A stretch of 64,000 bases of DNA. Origin: Brenneria rubrifaciens (lineage in GTDB: Bacteria; Pseudomonadota; Gammaproteobacteria; Enterobacterales; Enterobacteriaceae). A program made the position numbers and the translations under genes. The DNA lies in the NCBI RefSeq assembly GCF_005484945.1, contig NZ_CP034035.1, positions 1,054,001 through 1,118,000 of the forward strand, written 5' to 3'. Position 1 is the first letter of the stretch, and each line of letters begins with the position of its first letter. Positions 47,306 through 57,060 of this stretch are shown here, in pieces. The notes under the pieces were generated by a model. It was not told the origin of the DNA. It did not search any database and worked only from the letters and a program-made list of their open reading frames with translations.

Positions 47306-47932
47306 ATGAAGATCGTCGAGGTGAAACACCCGCTCGTCAAACACAAACTGGGTCTGATGCGTGAGCACGATATCAGTACCAAGCGTTTTCGTGAGCTGGC
47401 TTCCGAAGTCGGCAGTTTATTGACCTATGAAGCAACCGCCGATTTAGCCACCGAAAAAGTGACCATTGAGGGGTGGTGCGGCCCGGTTGAAGTCGATCAA
47501 ATCAAAGGCAAAAAAATTACCGTTGTGCCTATCTTGCGCGCAGGTCTGGGGATGATGGAAGGCGTGTTGGAAAATGTTCCCAGCGCACGTATCAGCGTTG
47601 TCGGTATCTACCGTAATGAAGAGACGCTGGAACCGGTGCCCTATTTCCAAAAGCTGGTTTCTCACATCGAAGAACGGATGGCGCTGGTGGTGGACCCGAT
47701 GCTGGCGACCGGCGGTTCAATGATTGCCACGATTGACCTGCTGAAAAAAGCGGGCTGTCAATGCATCAAGGTGCTGGTATTGGTTGCGGCGCCGGAAGGG
47801 ATCGCCGCGCTGGAGAAAGCGCACCCGGACGTCGAGTTGTATACGGCGTCGATTGATAAGGGGCTTAACGAGCGTGGTTACATCATGCCGGGTCTGGGCG
47901 ATGCAGGCGATAAAATATTTGGTACTAAATAG
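47306..47932 (+). CDS. upp: Uracil phosphoribosyltransferase
   Basis: 208 residues, the E. coli length, from the ATG at 47306 with GGGGGAG upstream; a TTG one codon earlier is ignored. Salvages uracil with PRPP to UMP. The PRPP loop [15 protein letters not shown] and uracil-site [17 protein letters not shown] are intact. First gene before uraA. Control is likely by the UTP-sensing start region upstream. Confidence 0.98.
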   Translation: MKIVEVKHPLVKHKLGLMREHDISTKRFRELASEVGSLLTYEATADLATEKVTIEGWCGPVEVDQIKGKKITVVPILRAGLGMMEGVLENVPSARISVVGIYRNEETLEPVPYFQKLVSHIEERMALVVDPMLATGGSMIATIDLLKKAGCQCIKVLVLVAAPEGIAALEKAHPDVELYTASIDKGLNERGYIMPGLGDAGDKIFGTK

Positions 47933-47940
47933 CCGGAACG

Positions 47941-47964
47941 CCGACTGATTCAGTCGGTTTTTTT
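47941..47964 (+). terminator. upp terminator
   Basis: CCGACTGA (47941-47948) and TCAGTCGG (47950-47957) followed by seven T. It begins eight bases after the upp stop, so upp and uraA may be partly uncoupled. Confidence 0.82.
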
Positions 47965-48010
47965 GCGGCAGGCTATTCCGCCTGCTGACCGCACGATGCG
48001 GCGTTTTGGG
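47965..48010 (+). repeat. Palindromic repeat family, copy D (upp-uraA gap)
   Basis: Diverged copy right after the upp terminator: GCAGGC-TATTCC-GCCTGC hairpin, then CCGCACGATGCGG, in the order seen in the other copies. Confidence 0.5.
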
Positions 48011-48149
48011 CGCGAGCCGCCCCCCAGGAAACGTAATCATCAGCCTGAATAAATCGGCTCCGCTGTGGGGGAGAGTTAACTCTGGCTGCCATAACCGGTG
48101 TTGACATCAGCCGTACACAACAAATAGCAACGTTACAGAGGATATAAAG

Positions 48150-49442
48150 ATGACTCGTCGCGCCATCGGGGTAAGTGAACGTCCACCCTTGTTACAAACC
48201 ATCCCGCTGAGCTTTCAACATCTGTTCGCGATGTTCGGCGCCACCGTTCTGGTGCCTATCCTATTCAAAATCAACCCGGCGACGGTACTGCTCTTCAACG
48301 GTATTGGCACGTTGCTTTATTTGTTTATCTGCAAAGGCAAGATCCCTGCCTACCTGGGCTCCAGTTTTGCATTCATTTCACCGGTATTGCTGCTATTACC
48401 GTTGGGCTATGAGGTTGCGCTGGGCGGCTTTATCATGTGCGGCGCGCTGTTCTGTCTGGTGGCGCTGATTGTTAAAAAAGCCGGCACCGGTTGGCTGGGT
48501 GTGTTGTTCCCGCCAGCGGCGATGGGGGCGATCGTGGCGGTCATCGGCCTCGAACTGGCGGGCGTTGCCGCTGGTATGGCCGGATTATTGCCTGCCGACG
48601 GTACGGCAATGGATACCACCGCCGTCACTATTTCACTGTTCACGCTGGCGGTGACAATCCTCGGAACGGTACTATTTCGGGGCTTTCTGGCGATTATCCC
48701 GATTTTGATTGGCGTATTGGCGGGGTATGCGCTGTCGTTTCTCCTGGGCGTGGTGGATTTTACCTCCATCGGCGAGGCGCGCTGGTTTGCGCTGCCAACC
48801 TTTTATACGCCGCGTTTTGAATGGTTCGCCATTCTGACGGTTTTGCCCGCCGCCTTAGTGGTGATCGCCGAGCATGTCGGCCATCTGGTGGTGACGGCGA
48901 ACATCGTCAAGAAAGATCTTATGCGCGAGCCGGGGTTGCATCGTTCCCTGTTCGCCAACGGTATTTCTACCATTCTGTCTGGATTCTTTGGTTCAACACC
49001 CAATACCACCTACGGTGAAAACATCGGCGTACTGGCTATCACCAGGGTATACAGTACCTGGGTCATCGGCGGTGCGGCGATCATCGCCATTCTGCTCGCC
49101 TGCGTCGGTAAACTGGCCGCGGCGATACAGGCCGTACCGGTTCCGGTAATGGGCGGCGTGTCGTTACTGTTGTATGGGGTAATCGGCGCGTCGGGTATCC
49201 GCGTGCTGATTGAATCCAAAGTGGACTACAACAAAGCGCAGAACCTGATTCTGACCTCGGTGATCCTGATCATCGGCGTCAGCGGCGCCAAAGTACATCT
49301 GGGCGCGACCGAACTGAAAGGCATGGCGCTGGCTACCGTGGTGGGTATCGGTATGAGCCTGTTATTCAAGGTGATTAGCCTGTTCCGCAAAGAAGAGGCG
49401 ATTATTGATGCGCCTGACGCGGAAGAAAGGTCGCTGCGCTAA
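48150..49442 (+). CDS. uraA: Uracil:proton symporter
   Basis: 430 residues. Inner-membrane NCS2 transporter with about fourteen hydrophobic segments. Family signatures: FQHLFAMFGATVLVP near the N-terminus, and the substrate-site Glu regions IAEHVGHLVVTANIV and NTTYGENIGVLAITRVYS. It imports uracil for Upp. It lies 217 bases after upp, separated by a terminator and repeat copy D, so a separate promoter or read-through is needed. Confidence 0.97.
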   Translation: MTRRAIGVSERPPLLQTIPLSFQHLFAMFGATVLVPILFKINPATVLLFNGIGTLLYLFICKGKIPAYLGSSFAFISPVLLLLPLGYEVALGGFIMCGALFCLVALIVKKAGTGWLGVLFPPAAMGAIVAVIGLELAGVAAGMAGLLPADGTAMDTTAVTISLFTLAVTILGTVLFRGFLAIIPILIGVLAGYALSFLLGVVDFTSIGEARWFALPTFYTPRFEWFAILTVLPAALVVIAEHVGHLVVTANIVKKDLMREPGLHRSLFANGISTILSGFFGSTPNTTYGENIGVLAITRVYSTWVIGGAAIIAILLACVGKLAAAIQAVPVPVMGGVSLLLYGVIGASGIRVLIESKVDYNKAQNLILTSVILIIGVSGAKVHLGATELKGMALATVVGIGMSLLFKVISLFRKEEAIIDAPDAEERSLR

Positions 49443-49464
49443 GGCGGTTTTAGGGCTTTGCCTT

Positions 49465-49508
49465 GCTCTGTTGAGGAGAGACTCGTCCGGCGACGTCCTC
49501 AACAGAGC
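49465..49508 (+). terminator. Hairpin between uraA and hda
   Basis: Perfect 13-bp inverted repeat GCTCTGTTGAGGA (49465-49477) and TCCTCAACAGAGC (49496-49508) with an 18-base loop. It follows the uraA stop by 22 bases; the T-run is weak. Probably the uraA transcript end or a processing site before hda. Confidence 0.7.
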
Positions 49509-49562
49509 CGAGTTTCTGTGGTAAACTTGAGCGGTTTACTGCCTGTCTTGCTTGAGGTAATT

Positions 49563-50264
49563 CTGAACACGCCGGCACAGCTTTCATTGCCACTTTATTT
49601 ACCGGATGATGAAACATTCGCCAGTTTCCATCCGGGAGAGAACGCGTCCCTTCTCGCCGCCATAACCAATGCGCTGCGTCAGGAGCACGGCAGTTATATT
49701 TACTTCTGGTCGCGGGAGGGGGGAGGCCGTAGTCATCTGCTTCATGCGGCCTGTGCCGATTTATCCCGTTATGGTCGGGCGGTTGGCTATGTGCCGTTGG
49801 ATAAACGCGCCTATTTCGTGCCTGAAGTGCTGGATGGCATGGAGCAACTGGCGCTGGTGTGCATCGATAATATCGAATCCATTGCAGGTGATGAAGCCTG
49901 GGAAATGGCCGTCTTCAATCTCTATAACCGCATTCAGGAAACCGACCATGCCCGGTTGCTGATTTCCGGCGATCGTCCTCCGCGTCAACTGAATCTGCGG
50001 CTTCCCGACCTCTCTTCACGCCTGGACTGGGGGCAGATTTACAAGTTGCAACCGCTGTCCGATCAAGAGAAAGGCGAGGCGTTGCAACTGCGGGCGAAAC
50101 TCCGTGGCTTTGAACTGCCGGAAGATGTCAGCCGTTTTTTGCTTAAACGTCTGGACCGTGAAATGCGTACTCTGTTTATGACGCTGGATCAGCTCGATCA
50201 TGCCTCCATCACCGCCCAGCGCAAGCTGACCATTCCTTTTGTGAAAGAGATCCTCGGGCTGTAG
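49563..50264 (+). CDS. hda: DnaA inactivator Hda, CTG start
   Basis: 233 residues, identical in length to E. coli Hda. The start is CTG at 49563 with GAGG five bases before it, as established for E. coli. The N-terminal clamp-binding motif [11 protein letters not shown] follows directly, so longer frames from 49458 are rejected. AAA+ domain: LACIDN-type Walker B as [10 protein letters not shown], sensor ISGDRPP, and the arginine-finger region [11 protein letters not shown]. With the beta clamp it stimulates ATP hydrolysis by DnaA after initiation. Confidence 0.96.
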   Translation: MNTPAQLSLPLYLPDDETFASFHPGENASLLAAITNALRQEHGSYIYFWSREGGGRSHLLHAACADLSRYGRAVGYVPLDKRAYFVPEVLDGMEQLALVCIDNIESIAGDEAWEMAVFNLYNRIQETDHARLLISGDRPPRQLNLRLPDLSSRLDWGQIYKLQPLSDQEKGEALQLRAKLRGFELPEDVSRFLLKRLDREMRTLFMTLDQLDHASITAQRKLTIPFVKEILGL

Positions 50265-50270
50265 CCCAAA

Positions 50271-50352
50271 GTTTTTTATGGCGGGCTATCCCTGCCCGCC
50301 ACCCTTTGGGCCGTTGCTTCACAATATTAAAAATCGCGGGCGGTTTTTTTAT
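50271..50352 (+). repeat. Palindromic repeat family, copy E (hda-yfgD gap)
   Basis: T-run, GGCGGGC-TATCCCT-GCCCGCC (50280-50300), then CCCTTTGGGCCG, and a final GCGGGCGG with seven T (50344-50350). An outer pair CCCAAAG (50265-50271) and CTTTGGG (50304-50310) encloses the first hairpin. It fills the convergent gap and likely ends the hda transcript. Confidence 0.8.
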
Positions 50353-50705
50353 AGTATTTCCAATACTTGCTCGGGCGGACGCCCAATGCGGGCCTGTTGC
50401 CCGACCACCACCACAGGACGCTCGATTAGCCCCGGATTATCGGCCATCGCCTGAATCAGCTCCGCCTCTGTCAGTGATGGTTCAGAAAGATTCAACTGCG
50501 GGTAAAGCGCGTCTTTCTTGCGCATCAGGTCACGAGCGCTGCTCAGGCCGAGTTGCTGAATTAAACGGGTCAGCGTATCCGCATCGGGGGGCGTATCCAG
50601 ATAGTGCACCACATCGGGTTCAATGCCGTGCTGACGTAGCAGCGCCAGCGTTTCACGGCTCTTGGAACAGCGCGGGTTGTGGTAAATCGTTACGTGTTGA
50701 GCCAC
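50349..50705 (-). CDS. yfgD: ArsC-family protein YfgD
   Basis: 118 residues from GTG at 50705, which aligns exactly with the E. coli start; a TTG at 50711 is possible. Thioredoxin-fold arsenate-reductase-like protein: active-site Cys in HNPRCSKSRETL and the distal Arg region GRPPEQVLEIL. Physiological substrate unclear. 24 bases after bepA on the same strand, so probably co-transcribed. Confidence 0.93.
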   Translation of the reverse strand: MAQHVTIYHNPRCSKSRETLALLRQHGIEPDVVHYLDTPPDADTLTRLIQQLGLSSARDLMRKKDALYPQLNLSEPSLTEAELIQAMADNPGLIERPVVVVGQQARIGRPPEQVLEIL

Positions 50706-50734
50706 CGTCAATTATCCTCAGTGTTTATCGGGCG

Positions 50735-52198
50735 TCAGGATTTCTGGTACTGTTGGAAACGCTGCTGAAGCAGACGCAACTGGTCGATACGGGCATCGTA
50801 GCGGGCCTGTTCGAGACTGCCGAGTTTGACCTGTGAACTGGCATTGCTGAGCAGGCGTATGGATTGGTCGAGTTGTCCGCTGAGCGCCATGCTTTCCGCT
50901 CTGGCCGATAATTCTTCCGCGCGTAATCCCTGTGCGGCGGAAGCTTGCGCCAGCAGATCCCAGCCGTTGGGATCGTCAGGATGCGCATAAGTATAACGAT
51001 AGAGAATTCTGCTCGCGGCGGCTGGCTGTTTTCCCTCAACGTAAGCGTTCGCCAGGTTGAGTTGCAGCACAGGGTTGTTTTGTACTCCTGAGGCGTTTTG
51101 CAGCCGGTTAATGGCCTGTGCAGCGCGGTTTTGCCCCAGATCAATGTCGGTCATCAAGTCAAGAAACCACGGACTAGCAGGCGCTTTGTTCAGCAAAGGC
51201 TGCAACACATTGCGCGCCTCATCGTATTTTTTTGCCTGATAAAAGCGGATCGCCTGCCCGTATTGGGCGGCCAACTGCTCACGCGTATTGCCTTTTGCCC
51301 AGGCATCCAGCAGGTCGTCGCTAAGCGGTTTGTCGATAGAGCCATACATGCCAAAGCTACGCACTTTCGCCAACAGAAAATCCTGCGATGATTGAACCGG
51401 CGTTGAGCGCATTTGATTGGCGCGGTTACGCGCATCGGCCAGACGGCTTTCGGGCAAGGGGTGGGTAAGCAGAATCTCCGGCGGTTTCGAGGCATAACGT
51501 GACTGGTCGGCCAGCTTTTGCATGAAGTCGGGCATGGCTTGCGCATTGAAGCCGGCACGTTGCAGCACCTGAATACCGATGCGATCCGCTTCCTGTTCAT
51601 TAGCCTGAGTAAAGGTGATCATTCCCTGCTGGGTGCCCGCCATCGTCCCGCTCAACGCCGCCATCCCCAACTGAGGATTCGCCATCGCCAGGAGAATGGA
51701 GCCGAGCGCACCCACCCAGGTCAGCGGCGCGTTACGCTGCTGCGACTCCATGGTTCGGGCCAGATGACGCTGGGTAACGTGCGAAATTTCATGCGCCAGT
51801 ACCGAGGCCAGTTCGCTTTCGTTGTCCGCGTAGCGAAACAGAGCCGAGTGCAGCACCACGTTGCCGCCAAAAAAGGCGAAGGCGTTGATGTCATCATTGC
51901 GAATCAGGAAAAAGTGGAAAGGGGTGCGCACCGAATCCGCCTGTTTTACCAGCCGGTTTCCCAACTGATTGATGTAATTGGACAGCAAAGGATCGTTAAT
52001 CAGCGGCGCGCCGGCCCGTAGCTGGCGGACATAAAAATCGCCCATCGCCAGTTCCTGATTGATGCTGAGCGTGCCGCCGGCGGTGGTGCCGATATCAGGC
52101 AGCCTGTCCTGAATTTCGGCCTGAACGGGAAGCAGTGAACCGGTCAGCAATGTCCCCAGCAGGACGGCAACGACCGTTTTTCTTAACCGGCTAGTCAT
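50735..52198 (-). CDS. bepA: Periplasmic metalloprotease-chaperone BepA
   Basis: 487 residues, the E. coli length, from the ATG at 52198; a TTG at 52219 is less likely. Signal peptide ending near VQA, M48 zinc protease domain with HExxH in [13 protein letters not shown], third ligand Glu in NEQEADRIG, and C-terminal TPR repeats from about 310. It assists LptD assembly and degrades stalled outer-membrane proteins; bamC lies 2.7 kb away. Confidence 0.96.
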   Translation of the reverse strand: MTSRLRKTVVAVLLGTLLTGSLLPVQAEIQDRLPDIGTTAGGTLSINQELAMGDFYVRQLRAGAPLINDPLLSNYINQLGNRLVKQADSVRTPFHFFLIRNDDINAFAFFGGNVVLHSALFRYADNESELASVLAHEISHVTQRHLARTMESQQRNAPLTWVGALGSILLAMANPQLGMAALSGTMAGTQQGMITFTQANEQEADRIGIQVLQRAGFNAQAMPDFMQKLADQSRYASKPPEILLTHPLPESRLADARNRANQMRSTPVQSSQDFLLAKVRSFGMYGSIDKPLSDDLLDAWAKGNTREQLAAQYGQAIRFYQAKKYDEARNVLQPLLNKAPASPWFLDLMTDIDLGQNRAAQAINRLQNASGVQNNPVLQLNLANAYVEGKQPAAASRILYRYTYAHPDDPNGWDLLAQASAAQGLRAEELSARAESMALSGQLDQSIRLLSNASSQVKLGSLEQARYDARIDQLRLLQQRFQQYQKS

Positions 52199-52389
52199 AA
52201 CGGAAAATAACCTTATCAACAGCCAACATTAAAGCGTTTCGCTAATCATCTTAGCCAGCAGCGGCAAACAAAGAAATATTCGGACGGGAAAAACATGGCG
52301 GATGCAAACAATGTGTGCAGCAAACGGCATTCTGGCAACCCGCGCTCTGACTGACACAGCGCGCGGGGGAAATTGCCGGAAAACGTCCG

Positions 52390-52857
52390 TCAGACGGTTC
52401 TCAGGTAGTCGAGAACGATGTCGTGGTGATTACTGGTTTTGAAATCGTCAAAAACCTTCTCCACTTTACCGTTTTCGTCAATCAGGAAGCTGATGCGGTG
52501 AATACCGTCATAGGTTTTCCCCATGAACGTCTTTTCACCCCACACGCCGAATCCTTCTGAAACTTCATGGTTTTCATCAGATAACAGCGTGAAATTCAAT
52601 AGCTCTTTCTCGGCGAAGAGAGACAGTTTTTCAGGCCTGTCGGTACTGATACCCACGACTTCAACGCCATATTTTTTCAGGTCGTCCATGTTGTCACGCA
52701 GTCCGCATGCCTGCACGGTACAGCCTGGCGTCATGGCTTTAGGGTAGAAATACACCAACACTTTCTGTCCCTGGAAGTCGGTTAAATTTACTTGTTCGCC
52801 GTCCTGGTCGGGCAAGCTAAATTTCGGTGCGATATCGCCGGCTTTCAGTGTATTCAT
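52390..52857 (-). CDS. bcp: Thiol peroxidase Bcp
   Basis: 155 residues, ATG at 52857 with GGAGAG at five bases; the preceding GTG is ignored. Peroxiredoxin Q reducing peroxides. Peroxidatic Cys in MTPGCTVQACGLRDN near 45, with the resolving Cys five residues on. Directly downstream of gcvR, with only two bases between the genes, so co-translation is likely. Confidence 0.97.
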   Translation of the reverse strand: MNTLKAGDIAPKFSLPDQDGEQVNLTDFQGQKVLVYFYPKAMTPGCTVQACGLRDNMDDLKKYGVEVVGISTDRPEKLSLFAEKELLNFTLLSDENHEVSEGFGVWGEKTFMGKTYDGIHRISFLIDENGKVEKVFDDFKTSNHHDIVLDYLRTV

Positions 52858-52859
52858 CA

Positions 52860-53429
52860 CTACTCTCCATCTTTCTCTTCATGCTGTGGATAGTTCACGA
52901 CGCTAATACTGCCTTGTGCGTGCAGTTCTGTACATAGCTGATAGAAGGCTGGCTCAATAATTGCCCCATCCAGCATCGCAGGACTGTGCGCGGTGATCTG
53001 AATATACAACTGCGCCGGCTTCTCGCCTTCGGCGTTTTGCGTTTTGGAAACCAATTCGGCAATGTTCATCCGGTGGGAATCAAACAGATCGGTGAAACGC
53101 TCAATAATATGGGGGGAGTCGGCCACATCCACTTTCACCCATACGGTGGAAGGCACTGGCGGCCTTGCCTGAGATTCGGTGCGTTTCATGACGATCAGTA
53201 GATCCATTTCCGCCCCTTTCAACGGCAGCGTGGACTCGATCAGCGTAATCGCGTTCCAACTCCCAGAAAGCAGCATAATAAACGTGAACTCTTTGCCCAG
53301 CATGGCAAGACGACTATCTTCTATATTACAGCCGCAACTGCTGACGTGGCGGGTAATGGCGTTAACAATTCCGGGGCGATCGACGCCCAGCGCAGTAATA
53401 ACCAGATAGTGCACTTGTGAGCTCGGCAA
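52860..53429 (-). CDS. gcvR: Glycine cleavage system repressor GcvR
   Basis: 189 residues, TTG start with AGGA nine bases before. Two ACT domains (LVITALGVDRPGIVNAITRHV at 8-28, and VDVADSPHIIERFTDLF around 100). It binds glycine and GcvA to turn off gcvTHP. Divergent from dapA. Its promoter must lie in the short stretch 53430-53482 or within the tandem repeat array beyond it. Confidence 0.95.
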   Translation of the reverse strand: MPSSQVHYLVITALGVDRPGIVNAITRHVSSCGCNIEDSRLAMLGKEFTFIMLLSGSWNAITLIESTLPLKGAEMDLLIVMKRTESQARPPVPSTVWVKVDVADSPHIIERFTDLFDSHRMNIAELVSKTQNAEGEKPAQLYIQITAHSPAMLDGAIIEPAFYQLCTELHAQGSISVVNYPQHEEKDGE

Positions 53430-53482
53430 AATGATGCTTCCTGTCTTTCTTCATTGAAATTACATGGTAAACATAAAAAATT

Positions 53483-53734
53483 GCCGGGAGCAATTTTTAA
53501 CGCCGCTTGCGGCGGCCCGAAGGGTGGCGGGCAGGGATAGCCCGCCATCAAAAAGCCGGGAGCAATTTTTAACGCCGCTTGCGGCGGCCCGAAGGGTGGC
53601 GGGCAGGGATAGCCCGCCATCAAAAAGCCGGGAGCAATTTTTAACGCCGCTTGCGGCGGCCCGAAGGGTGGCGGGCAGGGATAGCCCGCCATCAAAAAGC
53701 CGGGAGCAATTTTTAACGCCGCTTGCGGCGGCCA
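53483..53734 (-). repeat. Palindromic repeat family, tandem array F (3.5 x 72 bp)
   Basis: Units start at 53483, 53555, 53627 and 53699, exactly 72 bp apart; three are complete and appear identical, and the fourth stops after the GCCGCTTGCGGCGGCC module. Each unit reads CCGGGAGC, T-run, the CGCCGCTTGCGGCG palindrome, CCCGAAGGGTG, then the GGCGGGC/GCCCGCC hairpin. Same modules as copy A, inverted. The near-identity of units implies recent amplification. Confidence 0.92.
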
Positions 53735-53803
53735 TAAAAAATCGCTGAATGTGATCGGATCGTCGCTTCTTATCGTCCGGGGAAGGTAGGTTAAACGTCT
53801 GTC

Positions 53804-53887
53804 ATAAAAAACGCCGTCGTGTTTTTTAACGCCGCGTGCGGCGGCCTGAAAGGTGACGGGCAGAGCATGCCGTCACAAAAAAACCGT
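53804..53887 (-). repeat. Palindromic repeat family, copy G
   Basis: Diverged solo copy: T-run, GCCGCGTGCGGCGGCC, TGAAAGG, then TGACGGGC-AGAGCAT-GCCGTCA. It lies 70 bases beyond the tandem array and about 90 before dapA, in the same orientation as the array. Confidence 0.75.
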
Positions 53888-53976
53888 GTGGCGGGTGTTT
53901 ACAGCGTCCTTGTGCGCTTGCTTTTGCATAGAGGTCAAAAGTACCATGAGGCACTTGTTTGTGAAGGGGATGGCCA

Positions 53977-54855
53977 ATGTTTACGGGAAGTATTGTTGCG
54001 CTGGTTACACCGATGGACGCCAAAGGCGCCGTCGATCGTGCGAGCCTTAAAAAACTGATTGATTATCATGTCGTTAGCGGTACATCAGCGATTGTCTCCG
54101 TCGGAACGACAGGTGAGTCCGCCACGCTCAGCCATGATGAGCATGGTGATGTGGTCATGGCCACGCTGGAACTGAGCGACGGCCGTATTCCGGTTATTGC
54201 CGGCACGGGCGCCAATGCCACCGCGGAAGGAATTTCGTTGACCAAACGCTTTCACGGCACGGGCGTCGTGGGGTGTCTGACGGTAACGCCCTATTACAAC
54301 CGGCCGACTCAGGAAGGCTTGTATCAGCACTTCAAAGCGATCGCCGAGCATACCGACCTGCCGCAAATCCTGTATAACGTCCCTTCCCGTACCGGCTGCG
54401 ATATGCTGCCTGAAACCATCGCGCGGTTGTCTGAAATTAAAAATATCGTTGCTGTTAAAGAAGCGACGGGGAACTTAAGCCGGGTTAGCCAGATCCAAGA
54501 GCAGGTTAGTGAAGACTTCATTCTGTTGAGCGGCGACGACGCCAGCGGTCTGGACTTCATGCAACTTGGGGGCAAAGGCGTCATTTCCGTCACGGCCAAC
54601 ATCGCGGCCCGTGAAATGGCTGAGCTTTGCAAACTGGCGGCGCAGGGCAATTTTGTTGAAGCGCGTCGTTTGAACCAGCGCCTGATGCCATTGCATCAAA
54701 AATTATTTGTTGAACCCAATCCTATCCCGGTGAAATGGGCCTGTAAGGAATTGGGACTCATAGCGGCTGACACGCTTCGCCTGCCGATGACGCCACTGAC
54801 TGACTCCGGTCGGACGGTATTGGATCGCGCGCTGAAACAAGCGGGTTTGCTGTAA
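53977..54855 (+). CDS. dapA: 4-hydroxy-tetrahydrodipicolinate synthase
   Basis: 292 residues. Condenses pyruvate with aspartate semialdehyde at the branch to diaminopimelate and lysine. Schiff-base Lys in VAVKEATGN near 161, Tyr in [11 protein letters not shown] near 133, and the proton-relay Thr in GTTGESATL. Followed 16 bases later by bamC, the same pairing as in E. coli. Confidence 0.98.
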   Translation: MFTGSIVALVTPMDAKGAVDRASLKKLIDYHVVSGTSAIVSVGTTGESATLSHDEHGDVVMATLELSDGRIPVIAGTGANATAEGISLTKRFHGTGVVGCLTVTPYYNRPTQEGLYQHFKAIAEHTDLPQILYNVPSRTGCDMLPETIARLSEIKNIVAVKEATGNLSRVSQIQEQVSEDFILLSGDDASGLDFMQLGGKGVISVTANIAAREMAELCKLAAQGNFVEARRLNQRLMPLHQKLFVEPNPIPVKWACKELGLIAADTLRLPMTPLTDSGRTVLDRALKQAGLL

Positions 54856-54871
54856 CCGTTAGGGAGAGTTG

Positions 54872-55909
54872 ATGAGTTATTCATTACAAAAGTCGATGGC
54901 GGCAAAAGCAATTGGCATATCGTTAGTAATGCTGTTGGCCGCGTGTTCCAGCGATCAGCGCTATAAGCGCCAGGTGAGTGGCGATGAGTCTTATCTGACG
55001 GCGCCGGCGCAAAAAGCGCTGAATGCGCCAGCCGGTATTATTTTACCGGTACAGAACGGCGATTATGACGTACCGCAGGCAAATCAGAATGGCGATGTAG
55101 GCAAAGCGCTGGACATTCGTCCCCCCTTGCAACCATTGGCTTTGTTAAATGGTTCCCGTTCCCAGATTTCGGGTGGCACGGCAACGCTGTTATTAGAAAA
55201 CAGTGCGCAGAACAGCCAGCTTTGGCCTCAGGTGGTGCGCGTCGTGCAGGATAAAGGCTTCACGATCGCCAGTCGTCAGGACGCCGATCAGACACTGACG
55301 ACGGACTGGATCATGTGGCAGCGCCAGGATGAGGATGAGCAGTATCAGGGGCGTTATCAGATCTCGGTTCAGCCGCAAGGCTATCAGGTCGCGGTGATGG
55401 TCAAACTACTGGCATTGCAGCAGCAAAATAATCCGGTCAATGATCCATCCCAGCGCCAGCGTTATGTTGGGCTAATGCTGAATACTATCAGTGAAGAGTT
55501 GGACAATCAGGCAACCGCCCGTGAAAACGCGCGGGCAAACCGTAACGCGGGTTCGCTGGATGTGCAGAGCGGAGCGGATGATTCGGGCCTGCCATTGCTG
55601 GTGGTGCGCGGTCCTTATTCCGCAGTGTGGGAGCGTTTACCCACCGCCCTGAGCAAAATTGGCATGGAGGTTACCGATCGCAGTCGTCCTCAGGGATCGG
55701 TGTCCGTCACTTATAAAGCGCCGGGCAGCGGTTCGTGGGATAATTTAGGCGCGAAAGATCCTGAATTACCCAACGGCGATTATAAATTGCAGGTCGGCGA
55801 TTTGGGTAACCGTAGCAGTCTACAGTTTATTGACTCCAAAGGACGTACCCTGAGTCAGTCGCAGAACGATGCGCTGGTGGCCGTGTTCCAGGCGGCATTC
55901 ACTAAGTAA
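54872..55909 (+). CDS. bamC: Outer-membrane assembly lipoprotein BamC
   Basis: 345 residues from the ATG at 54872 (GGGAGAG upstream; a TTG one codon earlier is ignored). Lipoprotein signal with lipobox LLAAC. An unstructured N-terminal segment that binds BamD ([17 protein letters not shown]) and two helix-grip domains follow. Component of the BAM complex. In the dapA-bamC-purC unit. Confidence 0.97.
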   Translation: MSYSLQKSMAAKAIGISLVMLLAACSSDQRYKRQVSGDESYLTAPAQKALNAPAGIILPVQNGDYDVPQANQNGDVGKALDIRPPLQPLALLNGSRSQISGGTATLLLENSAQNSQLWPQVVRVVQDKGFTIASRQDADQTLTTDWIMWQRQDEDEQYQGRYQISVQPQGYQVAVMVKLLALQQQNNPVNDPSQRQRYVGLMLNTISEELDNQATARENARANRNAGSLDVQSGADDSGLPLLVVRGPYSAVWERLPTALSKIGMEVTDRSRPQGSVSVTYKAPGSGSWDNLGAKDPELPNGDYKLQVGDLGNRSSLQFIDSKGRTLSQSQNDALVAVFQAAFTK

Positions 55910-55914
55910 CTTGT

Positions 55915-55940
55915 AAGGGTCGGATTTCCGGCCCTTCTTC
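55915..55940 (+). terminator. Weak terminator after bamC
   Basis: AAGGGTCGG (55915-55923) pairs with CCGGCCCTT (55928-55936) through one G-T wobble; a CTTC tail follows. It begins six bases after the bamC stop and may attenuate read-through into purC. Confidence 0.6.
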
Positions 55941-56012
55941 ATTATCAATCAATCCGGGCGTTAAATTCTCGGGCCGTCAGTGGCTGGCCCTTACTGTGTG
56001 GAGTAATAAAAG

Positions 56013-56726
56013 ATGCAAAAGCTAGCTGAGTTGTATCGTGGGAAGGCGAAAACTGTCTACGCCACCGAAGATCCTGATCTGCTGGTGCTGGAGTTTCGCA
56101 ATGATACGTCAGCAGGGGATGGTGCTCGCATTGAGCAGTTTGATCGTAAAGGAATGGTGAATAACAAGTTCAATCATTTCATCATGAGCAAACTGGAAGA
56201 AGCCGGCATCCCGACGCAGATGGTGAGCCTGCTCTCCGATACCGAAGTGCTGGTAAAAAAACTGGACATGGTGCCGGTAGAGTGTGTGGTGCGTAACCGT
56301 GCCGCCGGGTCGCTGGTAAAACGTCTGGGTATCGAAGAAGGTATTGAACTGAGTCCGCCGCTGTTTGACCTGTTCCTGAAAAACGACGCCATGCACGATC
56401 CCATGGTGAACGAGTCTTACTGCAAGACATTCGGCTGGGTGAATGAAGAGAATCTGGCTCGCATGAAAGAATTGAGTTATAAGGCGAATGACGTGCTGAG
56501 CAAACTGTTTGGCGACGCAGGCCTGATTCTGGTCGATTTCAAACTGGAGTTCGGTTTGTTTAAGGGCGAAGTGGTGCTGGGCGATGAGTTCTCTCCCGAT
56601 GGTAGTCGCCTGTGGGATACAGCGACGCTGAATAAAATGGACAAAGATCGCTTCCGCCAGAGCCTCGGCGGGGTGATTGAGGCTTACGAAGAAGTTGCGC
56701 GCCGTATTGGTGTAAAACTGGACTAG
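56013..56726 (+). CDS. purC: SAICAR synthetase
   Basis: 237 residues. ATP-dependent ligation of aspartate to CAIR in purine synthesis. Starts [16 protein letters not shown]; conserved [21 protein letters not shown] and [24 protein letters not shown] are visible. 103 bases after bamC. An inverted repeat lies 23 bases downstream. Confidence 0.98.
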   Translation: MQKLAELYRGKAKTVYATEDPDLLVLEFRNDTSAGDGARIEQFDRKGMVNNKFNHFIMSKLEEAGIPTQMVSLLSDTEVLVKKLDMVPVECVVRNRAAGSLVKRLGIEEGIELSPPLFDLFLKNDAMHDPMVNESYCKTFGWVNEENLARMKELSYKANDVLSKLFGDAGLILVDFKLEFGLFKGEVVLGDEFSPDGSRLWDTATLNKMDKDRFRQSLGGVIEAYEEVARRIGVKLD

Positions 56727-57060
56727 CAGCGCAATCGTTTTCGTTACGGTCTGTCAGATTTGCAATGTGTCTGACAGACTGACCGCTTTGACCCGCCCTG
56801 TACCGGATAAATCTGTGATGCAGAGATACTCCCTTCGATTTTATTCCCACGGGTGATTTTGCGTTACTGGAGGGGGGCAACCTTGTCACCGCACGTCTTT
56901 TTGTGTGAAATTCGCCAGTCGTTTCAAAAAGGCTTTTTCGATAGCTTTGCCGATACCGGTACATACAACACACTGTTTTTCCAGGTTTTGTATCGTGGCG
57001 CCGCGTGGTGATGGAGCAACGGCAGTCTGGCAGGCAAGGCAGATAATCTGGAGTACATGC
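56727..57060. other. Intergenic region after purC
   Basis: 334 bases. It holds the inverted repeat at 56749-56779. The in-frame open extension upstream of the next gene (from 56905) lacks a good ribosome site and family similarity. Otherwise nothing recognised. Confidence 0.6.
56749..56779 (+). terminator. Inverted repeat downstream of purC
   Basis: Perfect GTCTGTCAGA (56749-56758) and TCTGACAGAC (56770-56779) with an 11-base loop, but no T-run. Likely transcript end or stabilising hairpin of purC. Confidence 0.6.

Larger units (their letters stand above)
53430..53976. other. gcvR-dapA divergent region filled with repeats
   Basis: 547 bases. It holds the 3.5-copy tandem array (53483-53734), an apparently unique segment (53735-53803), a solo copy (53804-53887), and about 90 bases leading to dapA that include TTTACA. 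The open frames across the array are products of the 72-bp period being a multiple of three and are not genes. Confidence 0.8.

Noticed and set aside
53483..53734. Possible CRISPR array
   Set aside because: The whole 72-bp unit repeats without unique spacers, and no cas genes are nearby.
53464..53748. Overlapping frames of 91-124 codons across the tandem array, on both strands
   Set aside because: They exist only because the 72-bp unit is a multiple of three and free of stops; the products are repeated 24-residue blocks.
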